A DNA stretch of 64,000 bases from Calliphora vicina. Taxonomy: Eukaryota; Arthropoda; Insecta; Diptera; Calliphoridae. The stretch spans positions 100,621,302 through 100,685,301 of the forward strand of contig NC_088783.1 of assembly GCF_958450345.1 (NCBI RefSeq), written 5' to 3'. This document shows, in pieces, positions 40,801 to 52,800 of the stretch. Under the pieces are notes generated by a model. That model had not been told where the DNA came from and searched no databases. It worked only from the letters and a program-made list of their open reading frames with translations. Within the stretch, counting starts at the first letter, position 1, and every line of letters starts with the position of its first letter. Both the position numbers and the translations under genes were made by a program.

Positions 40801-43800
40801 TTTCTGCAGCTCCGTAGCGATGTTGTTCCAAAGACCGCTGAGAATTTCCGTGCTCTCTGCACCGGTGAAAAGGGTTTCGGCTACAAGGGTTCCTCTTTCC
40901 ATCGTGTCATTCCCAACTTCATGTGCCAGGGTGGTGATTTCACAAACCACAATGGTACCGGCGGTAGATCCATCTATGGCAACAAGTTCGCTGACGAGAA
41001 CTTCACCTTGAAGCACACCGGTCCCGGTATTTTGTCCATGGCCAACGCTGGACCCAACACCAACGGTTCTCAATTCTTCATCTGTACCGTCAAGACCGCC
41101 TGGTTGGACAACAAACACGTTGTCTTCGGTCAAGTTGTTGAAGGCATGGATATCATTAAGCAAATCGAAGGTTACGGCACCCAATCCGGCAAGACAAACA
41201 AGAAGATTGTTGTTGCTGACTCTGGTGCCCTGTAAGCAAAACACCAGCATCATCATCTAAACGACAACAACAAACAACAAAACTATTTTAATAATTGTAA
41301 TTTTAAGAGTAATCGCAACAGCAAAAAACAAATGAAAGATGAAAAAGCATTTAAAACTAAACATACTGAACAAAAAAAAAAAAACAAAGAAAATGAAAAT
41401 GATTAAATACAATTTGTTCACTTTTCTTTCTCAGTTTCTTCTCTCTTTCACAAAAAACATACATAGTTTGAAATCGCAAAAAATTACCAATTGAAATAAA
41501 CAAAAAGAAGAAATATGCTTAAAGTATAAATTATATTGTTCACTCAATATTATTCCCAGATAAAAAGAAAACCTTTTTTATTATTTTACAAAAATAAAAC
41601 ATTCTACTTTTTTCCTGTCCAAAAATTATCATCTTGTGTTTTAATTTAATAAATTTACAGTATATTACGTACCACCAGCAAGCAGTATCATGAATTTTGA
41701 AATTATCGTAGGCAACCATAAGCATAAGGAGATTAAATATTAATACATACAAGAATCAAATACTAAAAAACCGCTATTGTCTAGTAATTAGATTATTTTT
41801 GCTGATTGATTTTTTTATACCTTAACAAGTAGCTTAAAACCTAGTATTGTAAACTAAGTGCTTCTAGAGCTTTGCTTTTTTATTTATTTATTTTTTGTAG
41901 CATACCGATACTATTAAATACTATGGATTTGAAATTAATTTCTCCTTAAAAAGCAGTGTGTTTGCGAACTCATTTACATTCCTAAACAGCTAAAATCCTA
42001 AATATCTCCTAAAGCAATCGGTCTCAAATGTTTTGAATCGCCAATTACGATAAAAATTATTATTTTTTTTTGGAAAATTGTCCATGTTTCAATGACATTT
42101 TAAAAATTGAAAAAAACTTAGAAATTTGTTAATTAAAAACTATGGAAGGATTTTGATCCGCTATTAGCAAAAAAAACAGACTAAGAAGTTGGTAAAAAAA
42201 ACTAATAGAAAATATGTAGCAATGTTTCTTGTAGATTTCTTCTAGTAGATTTTATATACATACATACAAATCTTTCAAATCGGATCAGGAACAAAAATAT
42301 TGCCTTAATTCAAAATTGTTCATATACATATGTATATACCCAAATATTCCATGTGGCCTTGATGCTCGACTCCCTTGGTGTTTAAAGTCTAAATTCAAAA
42401 AAATTACCTCAACTACACCTGAACTATAGCCATGCCCAATTTTATTAAAATCGGACTTCCGTTTAGAAATTACAGATTTTTTACACTTTTTTTTGGAATT
42501 TCCCCTGTGCGTCATTCACTCTCATGTCCAGAATAAACAACCGACCGAAACTAATGAAATTTACACAATAATTGTATAATCTTTCTAAAAATTTGGTGTT
42601 GAAAATTAGCAAAATCGGTTCAGTAAAAATGGTGTTGAAAATTAGCAAAATCGGTTCAGTAAAAATTTATAGAGAAAAATGAAATTTCCCAAATAATTTC
42701 GAAGATTGCTACTTTAGCTTTGAGTGTGTCTTATTCCAGAATCCTCGCATGTCATATTTTTAACAAAGGAATTATGTGAAACTGCTGATAGTTCTAGTTG
42801 TTTAAAATTGTAATCTAATTAACCTAGCTAGTTTTTTCTCTGAGCGAAAGTTATTTATTGAAAGTAGATCTTGAGCCTATTTCCAAAAAATTACATGGTC
42901 ATATTTATTCAGTAATGATACTGGTACTTGTATCAACTTATAATTTCAAGATATCTTCTACATTTTTACTCTGGGTACTAGTTAAGGTTGGCACTAATGG
43001 AAATAATTTGGTAATAGTGCTTCAAAACCACAATATGGACATCGCGTCTCCGGTGGATTTTCCCCCTACATATCATTCTAGGCTGAATGACATTTATATG
43101 AAGAAGAAGATACTGTGCTGCCATCTACATGTGAAGTCTGCTTTTATTTTGGTGGAAATTTGATCATATAATTTATCCCCGGTCATTTGAACGTGATTAA
43201 TTTGAAAGGTAGATGATTTTCTTCAATGCTGTTGTAAATTTTGATAATTAGGTATTTCATTTATCAACCAATGCTTTAATTCATTCCAAAATACACACAT
43301 AATATATTACAAGAAGTATGGTTCGTTCATAAATCCATTGGACTAAGTGAAGTAACGTTTAGGCATTTAAAATAAACTAATCGGACGTTTCTCATTAATC
43401 AAGTAGTATTAAAAATATTACCTAACAAATTGTAAATTGATTTGTAAATTTTGTGAATAAAATTAGTCCAATACAAAGTTTGAGACTGGATAATGAGTCC
43501 AATTTCATAATAAAATTTAATTAATGTATGGAAAGTTATCACTTCGAGTCTTCTAAATGTGGAACACCCAAGAATAAAAGCTGGAAAGCTTTTATTGTGT
43601 TGGACGATTAGCGATTTCCGGGTCAGTGAATTTTTGTTTCAATGGCTGATTAGCTGTAAATGCAAAGTACTTAATGCATATTGTATTCCAAAACTTATAA
43701 AAATCATCAACAAATATATAAATAGTAAAATAATCATTTGCCTGCTTTTACGACGATCTTCGTCAAAGTAACAATTGACTATTTGAATTGCAGAGAAATC

Positions 43801-46800
43801 AAATCTTTGCTGAAAGTAAGTTCCTTTAAAGTTCCTGAACATAGATCCAGAAAAACTTGAGTAGGCATTGATCCATGTGGTATTGATGGCGTCTCTATGA
43901 ATGTTGTTCAAAGCTGCCGTATACGAATTGCGATCGAATGGATCCTGCACATCGATGGCTTAATATAAAAAAGGCGTAACTAATTTTTTTTTCAAAAATA
44001 TCAATGTAAAAAGGGTATATTAAATAACTTCATTGAAATGAAAAAATAAATTTTAAATGAGAAATAAAATGTGCAGTCTCTTATTAAAAATTGCATTAAA
44101 ACTTTTTTTGTGTCCAAAATTTTATGGATTTTATTAAGTTTTTTCCTTCTCCTATAAAGTAACTAAAAATCGAGTTATGCCTTTTTTATATTAAGCCATC
44201 GACATACACTTGTATGTACTCCTCGTGTAAAAGAAGGTCCTTCCTGCCATGCCTCGGAGGATGCTCCAGCTGGGTAATGTTGAAGCTTGGCTGATTACTC
44301 CGACGACATTCCAGGAGATACTGTTTCAACAATATGTCGTGTTTCTTTACTGGAATAACCGTAGATTCCTCGTATGATGGAGGTAATTTGCATGCAGCCA
44401 GTGACAATCCTTAAGGCAGTATTTTGGGAGCTTTGAATATTTATCCACAGGGTATCATTCAGCGAAGGTGACCCCACAGGAGCTGCATAATTGACCCAAC
44501 AAGGTTTCTTTATCCATCCATTTGCAGTGGCATGAGTTGAGGAGGTATATATGCTATCAATGGTGACTCCCAATTGTGGGTGGTTCTTAGTCTGAATTCG
44601 GACTCCATAGGCCACGACGCGAAGATTGAGATACACCTCCGTCGTCCATGTGATTGTTGTAGTTGTAACAGGCCTAGGTGTTGAAGAGTGTTAATGAAAA
44701 CTTTACTGGTAATTAGGACCCTAAAAGTCTGTTCAAGTTTCTGTCACAAAGATTTTTAATTATTGTTGTCTCATAGGTTTCTCAATTTTGAATTTTGCAA
44801 TCAAGCAATGCAATTTCCAAGCATTCACAACTGCCGAATTTAAAGTAGTGCACCACAGAGTTCAATAACATTTCTTTCCACGTTTATTGATTCTGTAGTT
44901 CTGGATTGCATTGTCGTGCAAATCCACATACCCATGACCTTGTTATAATTATGTAACATTACCAGCTTCCGCGTTCTTTTTTTGATGTCACTGTTTTTTT
45001 CCAACGTTGGACATTGTGTAAAGACAAAAATTGATCGATATCTGTAGCATGGTGACCTCTTTGTTGTCCTGTCATCTAGAGAGCAATATTTTTTGTGTGG
45101 CATCAAATACATATATCGCTCATTTGCTGCAACAACGTCATAATTCAAAAAAAAAAATCGTTTCGAGAAAAACGACTTTAAATGTTTTATGACATTTTAC
45201 TATTTCTTAAATAAATTTTCAACAGATCATGGGAATGCAGAGATAAATCCTGATTTAAATAATAGATTTTAATATCTTTCTAATCTGTATTTAACCCAAA
45301 TTTTTACTTGTTAAATATACGACAAAACATGAATTTTAATTTTGACGTTTACAACAAAAAAATACTCTCATACAAAAAATTGACTTTTTTGAAAACAGAT
45401 AAAACTACAATATGAAAGATTAAAGAACGGCGCATATTTTGTATTACTCTGTTCAAAGCACACGGATTTTTAGGTATGACGTTCTTGCAGCAAATGAGAT
45501 ATATAATCATAATCCCCCTTGGTAATTTTTTACCGGTTTTTAATTCAGTAGATCCACCAGCCAGTCGATTGGAACGAACGGCTCCCGAAGCGCAAAACCC
45601 TTTACCAGACAACAAACAAAGCAAATATTATGATGCGAAGAAGTTGTCAAAATAAACTTCCTGTCGCATTGGATGTACACCATTCAAAATTAATCGCGTA
45701 AACACATAACCACGTCATTCCTTCACAGACAAAACCTTTTTACGTGTACATTAACCATTTTACTGGTTACTTATGCCAGATCATCAGGAAACATTTTCCC
45801 TAAAGGCTTTAGGAAAGCTAGAGATATTATGAATTACAAACACTCACTTTTTTTTCGATATCAAAGCTTTGATAAAACACCAACAACAAACAGTGATTTT
45901 TATCTTTTCTTACATTCCCGACTACAATTGGTTGGTTTTTTTCCGACTCGAAATGTAGTCTTGAAAGTGGGTTTTCTTTACCCACAAAAAGACAAAAATG
46001 AAATCCAAATTGTTTTCGCAAGAAAATCAAGTTAAGAATTTTTATATCGAGATTTATTTTCTAAGTCAGCCCAATTATGAATAAAAATTCCCCGGTAGTT
46101 TTTTCCCTTTTCTTATTTTTTAACATTGAATATGAATAGGAAAAATGGGAAAAGGAAAAAACTTCCTGGGGAATTTTTTGTTCATAATTGGGCTGAATAT
46201 ATTTCGGGTTTTACTGTGTGATTGTATAAAAATGTTATTAAAGTGTGAAGATTTTAATGAAGTATCCATTAGAAATTCATTTCATGCATCAGTTTTCTGT
46301 CAGTATTTACTTTCCGCAAGTTGTGAGGTACATAACTAATAATTTATTTCAGTTACGCAAAGATGTGGTTCCAAAAACAGCAGAAAATTTCCGTGTCCTC
46401 TGTACAGGCAAAAAAGGTTATGGATTCAAAGGTTGCACTTTTCATCGTGTTATACCAAATTTCATGTGTCAAGGTGGAGATTTTACAAAGAACGATGGTA
46501 CTGGGGGCAAATCAATCTATGGCACTACATTCAAGGATGAGAATTTTAAACTTAAACACACTGGCCCCGGCATCCTATCCATGGCCAATGCAGGTCCAAA
46601 TACCAATGGTTCACAGTTTTTCATTTGTACGGTAAAAACGCCTTGGCTAGATGGACAACATGTAGTCTTTGGTCAAGTTATTCAAGGCATGGATGTTGTT
46701 AAGAAAATCGAATCATATGGTTGTCCCGAAGGACGTCCAATGAAGCAAATTGTGATTGATGATTGTGGTGAATTAAAGTAGATTAAGTTGTTATTGTTCT

Positions 46801-49800
46801 TATTACTAGATACAAATATATTCATGTATAAGTATCTGTATAATGTTAAACAATTCTAATTGTAGTTAAATAAATATTGTGCCATAACAATTCCATTGTA
46901 GAAATTAAAAAATGGTTGGTAATTATATGCGATAATATAAAAAAAAATTTATTTTAAAATCTAAATGTTAAATGGAGTTTCTGGAATAAAATTTGTCAAT
47001 AGTTAAGTATTAAATCCCAATAATGATTGATTCTAACATATCGTTACCTTAATATAGAAAGGCCCTAACTCGGCCTAAGCGGACCATTTATGGAAATAAA
47101 CGAAAATCTGGGCTTACAAAAAAAAAAACACGAGTTAGGGCCTTTCTATATTAAGGTAACGATATGAACTAAATTCTTAAAGTAGTGTATTTTTCATGTC
47201 ATATTCAAAGAAAAAAAATATTCTTTGAAATAAACATGAAACTCAAAAATGTTCACAATAAATTATAACGTTTCAGGCATAGAGAATTATATATAGAGAC
47301 GATACACTCCGTTTTGTCAAACAAAAATACAACAATTCTTATGTTTGATACATCATCAAAACACATTGACGTGTTAGTCTAGCCTTCGTGAGAAGGGTAT
47401 ATATAAGTTTGTCATTCCGTTTGTAATTCCACAATATAATTTTCCGACCCTATAAAGTATACATATATCGCACTTGATCAACAAGAGGGTTAGAGTGTCC
47501 CTTAGAATAAAATTTTTTGAAATGTTGACACGGTACCCCCTGAAAACTTTCGTAATGTCCTAAAATACCACCAAAACAATTTTTAGCTTGTTCTAAGAAG
47601 GGCAATCCGTGCCGACTTTCGATTTAGTTTTGTGGTGCATTTACAAGGGGAAAAAATGCATTTTTTCTTTAGTTTTTTTAAAAAAAAAGTTTTGCTATTA
47701 AGTAATTACTTTTGCACTTTGTATTAACTCAAAATTTTTAAATTTTCACTTTTTGTAAGAAATCATCTGCAAAATCTACTACTGTAAAAATTTCAACGTA
47801 TTCCGATTACTCTTTCATCTCGAAAACCACATTTGAGATAATTTTCCTGATAATGTAGTGACTACCTTTATATCAACAAAAACGTATTATTTTGAGTTAA
47901 TACAAAAGTTGAAATAGAAATGTATGGTATATTTTCATAAAAAAGGTATTATTTTGATTTGAGCCTTTATTCAAGTTAAAAATAATCAAATTGTTTTATT
48001 TAAATTTGGTTGTATTTTGTGTTGATACTGTTTTGTTTATAAAATTTGTTTTAATTTATTATTTTAATTCGAAATGTGAATCTTTTTATAATAAAAAAAA
48101 AATTATTAAAATTTTTTCAGAAAAATGGTATTAACTCAAAAAATAATTTTTTTTGCGATAATTGCAAAAATTTAAAAGAAAAACAATGTAAATATATTTT
48201 TAAATGGAATTTGCTTACTATGATGTATTCGGATTTTCAAATTCTTATAAAATGTAACCACAAACAGTTTTTAGCGTCTACTGAAAATTTTGAGTTAATG
48301 CCCTCTTGTTGATCTAGTGTGATATATTATGGATCCTTATAGATAGCGCAGTCGATTAAGCCATGTCCGTCTGTCTGTCTGTTGAAATCAATTTTCTGAA
48401 GACCCCAGATATCTTCGGGATCCAAATCTTCAATAATTCTGTCAGATATGCTTTCCAGAAGTTTCCTATTTAAAATAAGCAAAATCGGTCCACGAATGGC
48501 TGAGATGTGAGGAAAAAACCAGGACAACCTCGATTTTTTACCTATATCTGGATTACTAAGTCATTAATATAGACAATATGGATATCTAATGATAGATATT
48601 TCAAAGACCTTTGCAATGACGTATATAAGACCATAGTAAGTTGGACCTACAATGGGTCAAAATCGGAAAAAATATTTTATAACCCGAATTTTTTTAAAAT
48701 TTAAAAAAAATTAAATTTTTTAAATTTAAAAAATTAAAATAAGAATTAAAAAAAAAAATTCCAAAAAAATATTTAAAAATTGTATATTGAAGTATAATTT
48801 GGTGAAGGATATATATGATTCGGCACAGCCAAATATAGCTCTCTTAATTGTTTTAACAAAAATTTTTATAAGCTGAATATAGCACTCTTACTTGTCCTTT
48901 ATTTAGCATGAGTGATGGATGATGTGTTAATTTAAAAGGTTGTACACATACGTAACATGATGTAGTATAAATCGTAATCCATAAAAAAAGTCCATTTAAA
49001 ATTTTTTAATGATACGTTATTTTGCGTTTTAAGTGACGATATGTAATATCGTCACCTAAAATGTTATTTATGTTTTTTTTTTTTAATTACTAACAACTAC
49101 TTTTTTAAACTAAAAAAGTTTCTTCATTAAATTTTCATTAAGACTGCAAAAATATTAAATTGCAACAAATTTATTAAAAAACAAGTAAGAGAGCTATATT
49201 CGGCTGTGCCGAATCTTATATACCCTTCACCAAATTATACTTCAAAATACAAATTTTAAATATTTTTAGGTAAACAAAATTTTTTTTTTCCAAAGTTTTT
49301 AATTTTTTGTATATTTTTTTTTTCGAATTGTTATTCTAATTTTTTTTTTAAATTTAAAAATTTTTTTTAATTTAAAAATTTTTTTTTTTGGTTTTTTAAT
49401 TTTTTTTGGTGAAAAAAAATAGGGTTTACCGATTTTGACCCATTGTAGGTCCAACTTACTATGGTCTTATATGCAAAGGTCTTTGAAATATTTATCATTA
49501 GATATCCATATTGTCTAAATTAACGACTTAGTAATCCAGATATAGGTCAAACATCGAGGTTGTCCTGGTTTATTCCTCATATCTCAGCCATTTGTGGACC
49601 GATTTTGCTGATAGGAAACGTCTCGAAAGCATGTCTGACAGAATTATTGAAGATTTGGATCACGAATGTATCTGGGGTCTTCAGAGAATTGATTTCAACA
49701 GACAGACAGTTCTGACAGATAGACCGACATGGCTAAATCGACTCCGCTATCTATAAGGATCCAGAATATATGTATATACTTTATAGGGTCGGAAAATTAT

Positions 49801-52800
49801 ATTGTGGAAATTACAAACGGAATGACAAACTTATATATACCCTTTTCACGAAGGTGAAAGGTATAAAAATGGGCTGTAAAGCAAAAGTTAGTGAGAACCC
49901 TCTGTCTAGACAACTACCATATGTCTGTGCCTGATGCGGAGAAAGTGCAGCAACTTTGGCCAGAATATGAAAAACTTGCCACATTATCCCCCATTTTCTC
50001 AATATCTGATTATTTTTTATCGTGACGATAAACTGACAATTCTCATACAAAAAAAAATGTTAATTGGAGGTTTATCGTTAACCAGATATTGAGAAAATGG
50101 GGGTATGACTTACCTTTTTGGTTGACAAATTTCATTAATCGATTACCCAACACATTACAATACATTAAATAGTAACTACTGAAAAGATATAAAATAATGA
50201 TTGAATATGTTTATAACAAAAGTACTTAAAAAAAAGTATAATCATTACCTCCATTGACATCATTGTCTTAAAATAACTATGTTGTTTAAAATAGCTATTT
50301 TAGGCGGTCCAACATATCCAACAAATCAACAACATACTGACAATTTACGGAATCTTGCCGTTTTGTAGTAATTTTTTTTCACTGCATTGCCGACTACTGC
50401 ATTACCATACATCAGACAAAACTAAAAGATGTAGATAATTATTGCGAATTATGTATTTTGAAGCCATTAAGGATTATATAATATTATATATCAAAGTTTA
50501 GGAAATAGTGTTTTATTTCTAAAAAATATGTATGTACATATATACAATTTTAAAGTATTAAAAAACAATACAAACATTTTACTTAATATTTTAGGGAAAA
50601 TTTAAATTTTTGAAATTCAATAAAGGTTTTGTTTATGAATCATTTTTAATTAGAGAAAATTTGGCATAAATTTTAAATTGACATAAAAAATAGGTCTAGT
50701 TCGAAAGGCTCTGGAAATCGCGAAGAAATTTTCGATTCACTATGGATTTCGAAATAATTAGCTTTTGTGGAAACTTATGAGATTTGCATCCGCTATTATT
50801 AAAATTACAGACTAAGGTAACAAGGTGAAACAACTGCAATTTTAATTTTGAAGTTTTTAAAGATTTATTATACCCTTCACCTTCGTGAGCAGGGTATACA
50901 TATATAAGTTTGTCATTCCGTTTGTAATTTCCACAATATAATTTTCCGAGTCTATAAAGTATATATATTCTGGATCCTTATAGATAACGGAGTAGATTAA
51001 GCCATGTCCGTATGTCTGTATGTCCGTCTGTCTGTTGAAATCAATTTTCTGAAGACCCCATTTATCTTCGGGATCCAAATTTTAAATAATTCTGTCATAC
51101 ATGCTTTCGAGAAGTTTACTATTTAAAATCAGCAAAATCGATCCACAAATGGCTGAGATATGAGGAAAAAACCAGGACAACCTCAATTTTTGACCTATAT
51201 CTCGATTACTAAGTCATTAATATAGACAATATGGATATCTAATGATAGATATTTCAAAGACCTTTGCAACGACATATATAAGACTTTAGTAAGTTGGAAA
51301 AATATTTTTTAACCTGAATTTTTTTTCATCAAAAAAAAAAAAAATTAAAAACCAAAAATTTTTTTTTAAATTTAAAAAAAAAAATTTTAAATTTTAAAAA
51401 TTTAAATAAAAACAAGTAAGAGTGCTATATTCGGCTATGCCGAATCTTATATACCCTTCACCTTTGTTGTGGGAACAAAATTAACATATTTTGATAAATA
51501 TTAAAATAAAAGCTCATTTTTACTTAAAATATGTCCATATTTACTTGCATATGAGTTTTTGTCTTCGAAGGATACCGTTAACCTATTCTTAGGTATGAAC
51601 AAAAAAATAAAATTTTTTTAACGGCAGTTTCAAAACTCCATTTTCAAATTTTTAAAAATTTTGTTAAACAAATTTCAGAATTTTTTGATCATCTCATTGG
51701 GATTTATTAGGAATATAATAGGGAATAAAAATGTGAAAAAATTATGAAAATATCTCTTATAGTTTTTCCGTACCTGCGATTTAAATTTTGAAATTTTCGA
51801 GAAAAACCAATTACTTATTTGGCAATTTTTAGGCCAATGAGCTCTATTTCCTTACTCTTATGAATTTTAAGCAAAACTTATTCAGAATATTATAGTCCAG
51901 ATAATTCTAAATATACTCTGAAACTTTTACTAAAATCGGAAAACGTTAACCCTTAAATCGTGAAGGTCAAAGGTCAAATTTTTCAAAATTTGGAATTTCT
52001 CTTGGAAAGATTTCGAAATGTTCGAAATGTTGTATATTTTTGGGCCGATTTTGATGAAATTTAACAAAAATATAACACAAAGCCTAGTATTTACAAAAAC
52101 AGTAGAAAAATTAAAATTAACCCTATATAGCACTTGGTGTTTAAATGACCCCAAACTTCTAAAACCATAAAACAAATTATGATTTTAAAAGTTTGGGGTC
52201 ATTTTAACCCCAAGTGCCATTAAACGTTAATTTCCATTATTGTGCTGTTATTATAAACCCTAGAGTTTATGTTATATAATTGTTAAATTTCATCAAAATC
52301 GACCCAAAAATATACAACATTTCGAACATTTCAAAATCTTTCCAAGAGAAATTCCAAATATTGAAAAATATGACTTTTGACCTTCACGATTTAAGGGTTA
52401 ACGTTTTCCGATTTTAGTAGAAGTTTCAGAGTATATTTAGAATTATCTGGACTATAATATTCTGAATAAGTTTTGCTTAAAATTCATAAGAGTAAGGAAA
52501 TAGAGCTCATTGGCCTAAAAATTGCCAAATAATTGGTTTTTCTCGAAAATTTCAAAATTTAAATCGCAGGTACGGAAAAACTATAAGAGATATTTTCATA
52601 ATTTTTTCACATTTTTATTCCTTATTATATTCTTAATAAATCCCAATGAGATGATCAAAAAATTCTGAAATTTGTTTAACAAAATTTTTAAAAATTTGAA
52701 AATGGAGTTTTGAAACTGCCGTTAAAAAAAATTTATTTTTTTGTTCATTCCTAAGAATAGGTTAACGGTATCCTACGAAGACAAAAACTCATATACAAGT

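Noticed and set aside
40711..41256. 181-codon minus-strand ORF opposite Cyp1 exon B
   Set aside because: Shadow of the strongly codon-biased exon B.
43639..43950. 103-codon minus-strand ORF resembling a receptor with one membrane segment
   Set aside because: NSYTAALNNIHRDA matches the LINE C-terminal motif also seen at 25570. The hydrophobic end is AT-rich flank.
46245..46352. In-frame upstream start for Cyp1 exon C (and likewise 54166-54258 for exon D)
   Set aside because: The extra N-termini lack the first cyclophilin strand (PRVFFD type), while an AG acceptor stands exactly at the conserved boundary. Splicing from 34800 is the better model.
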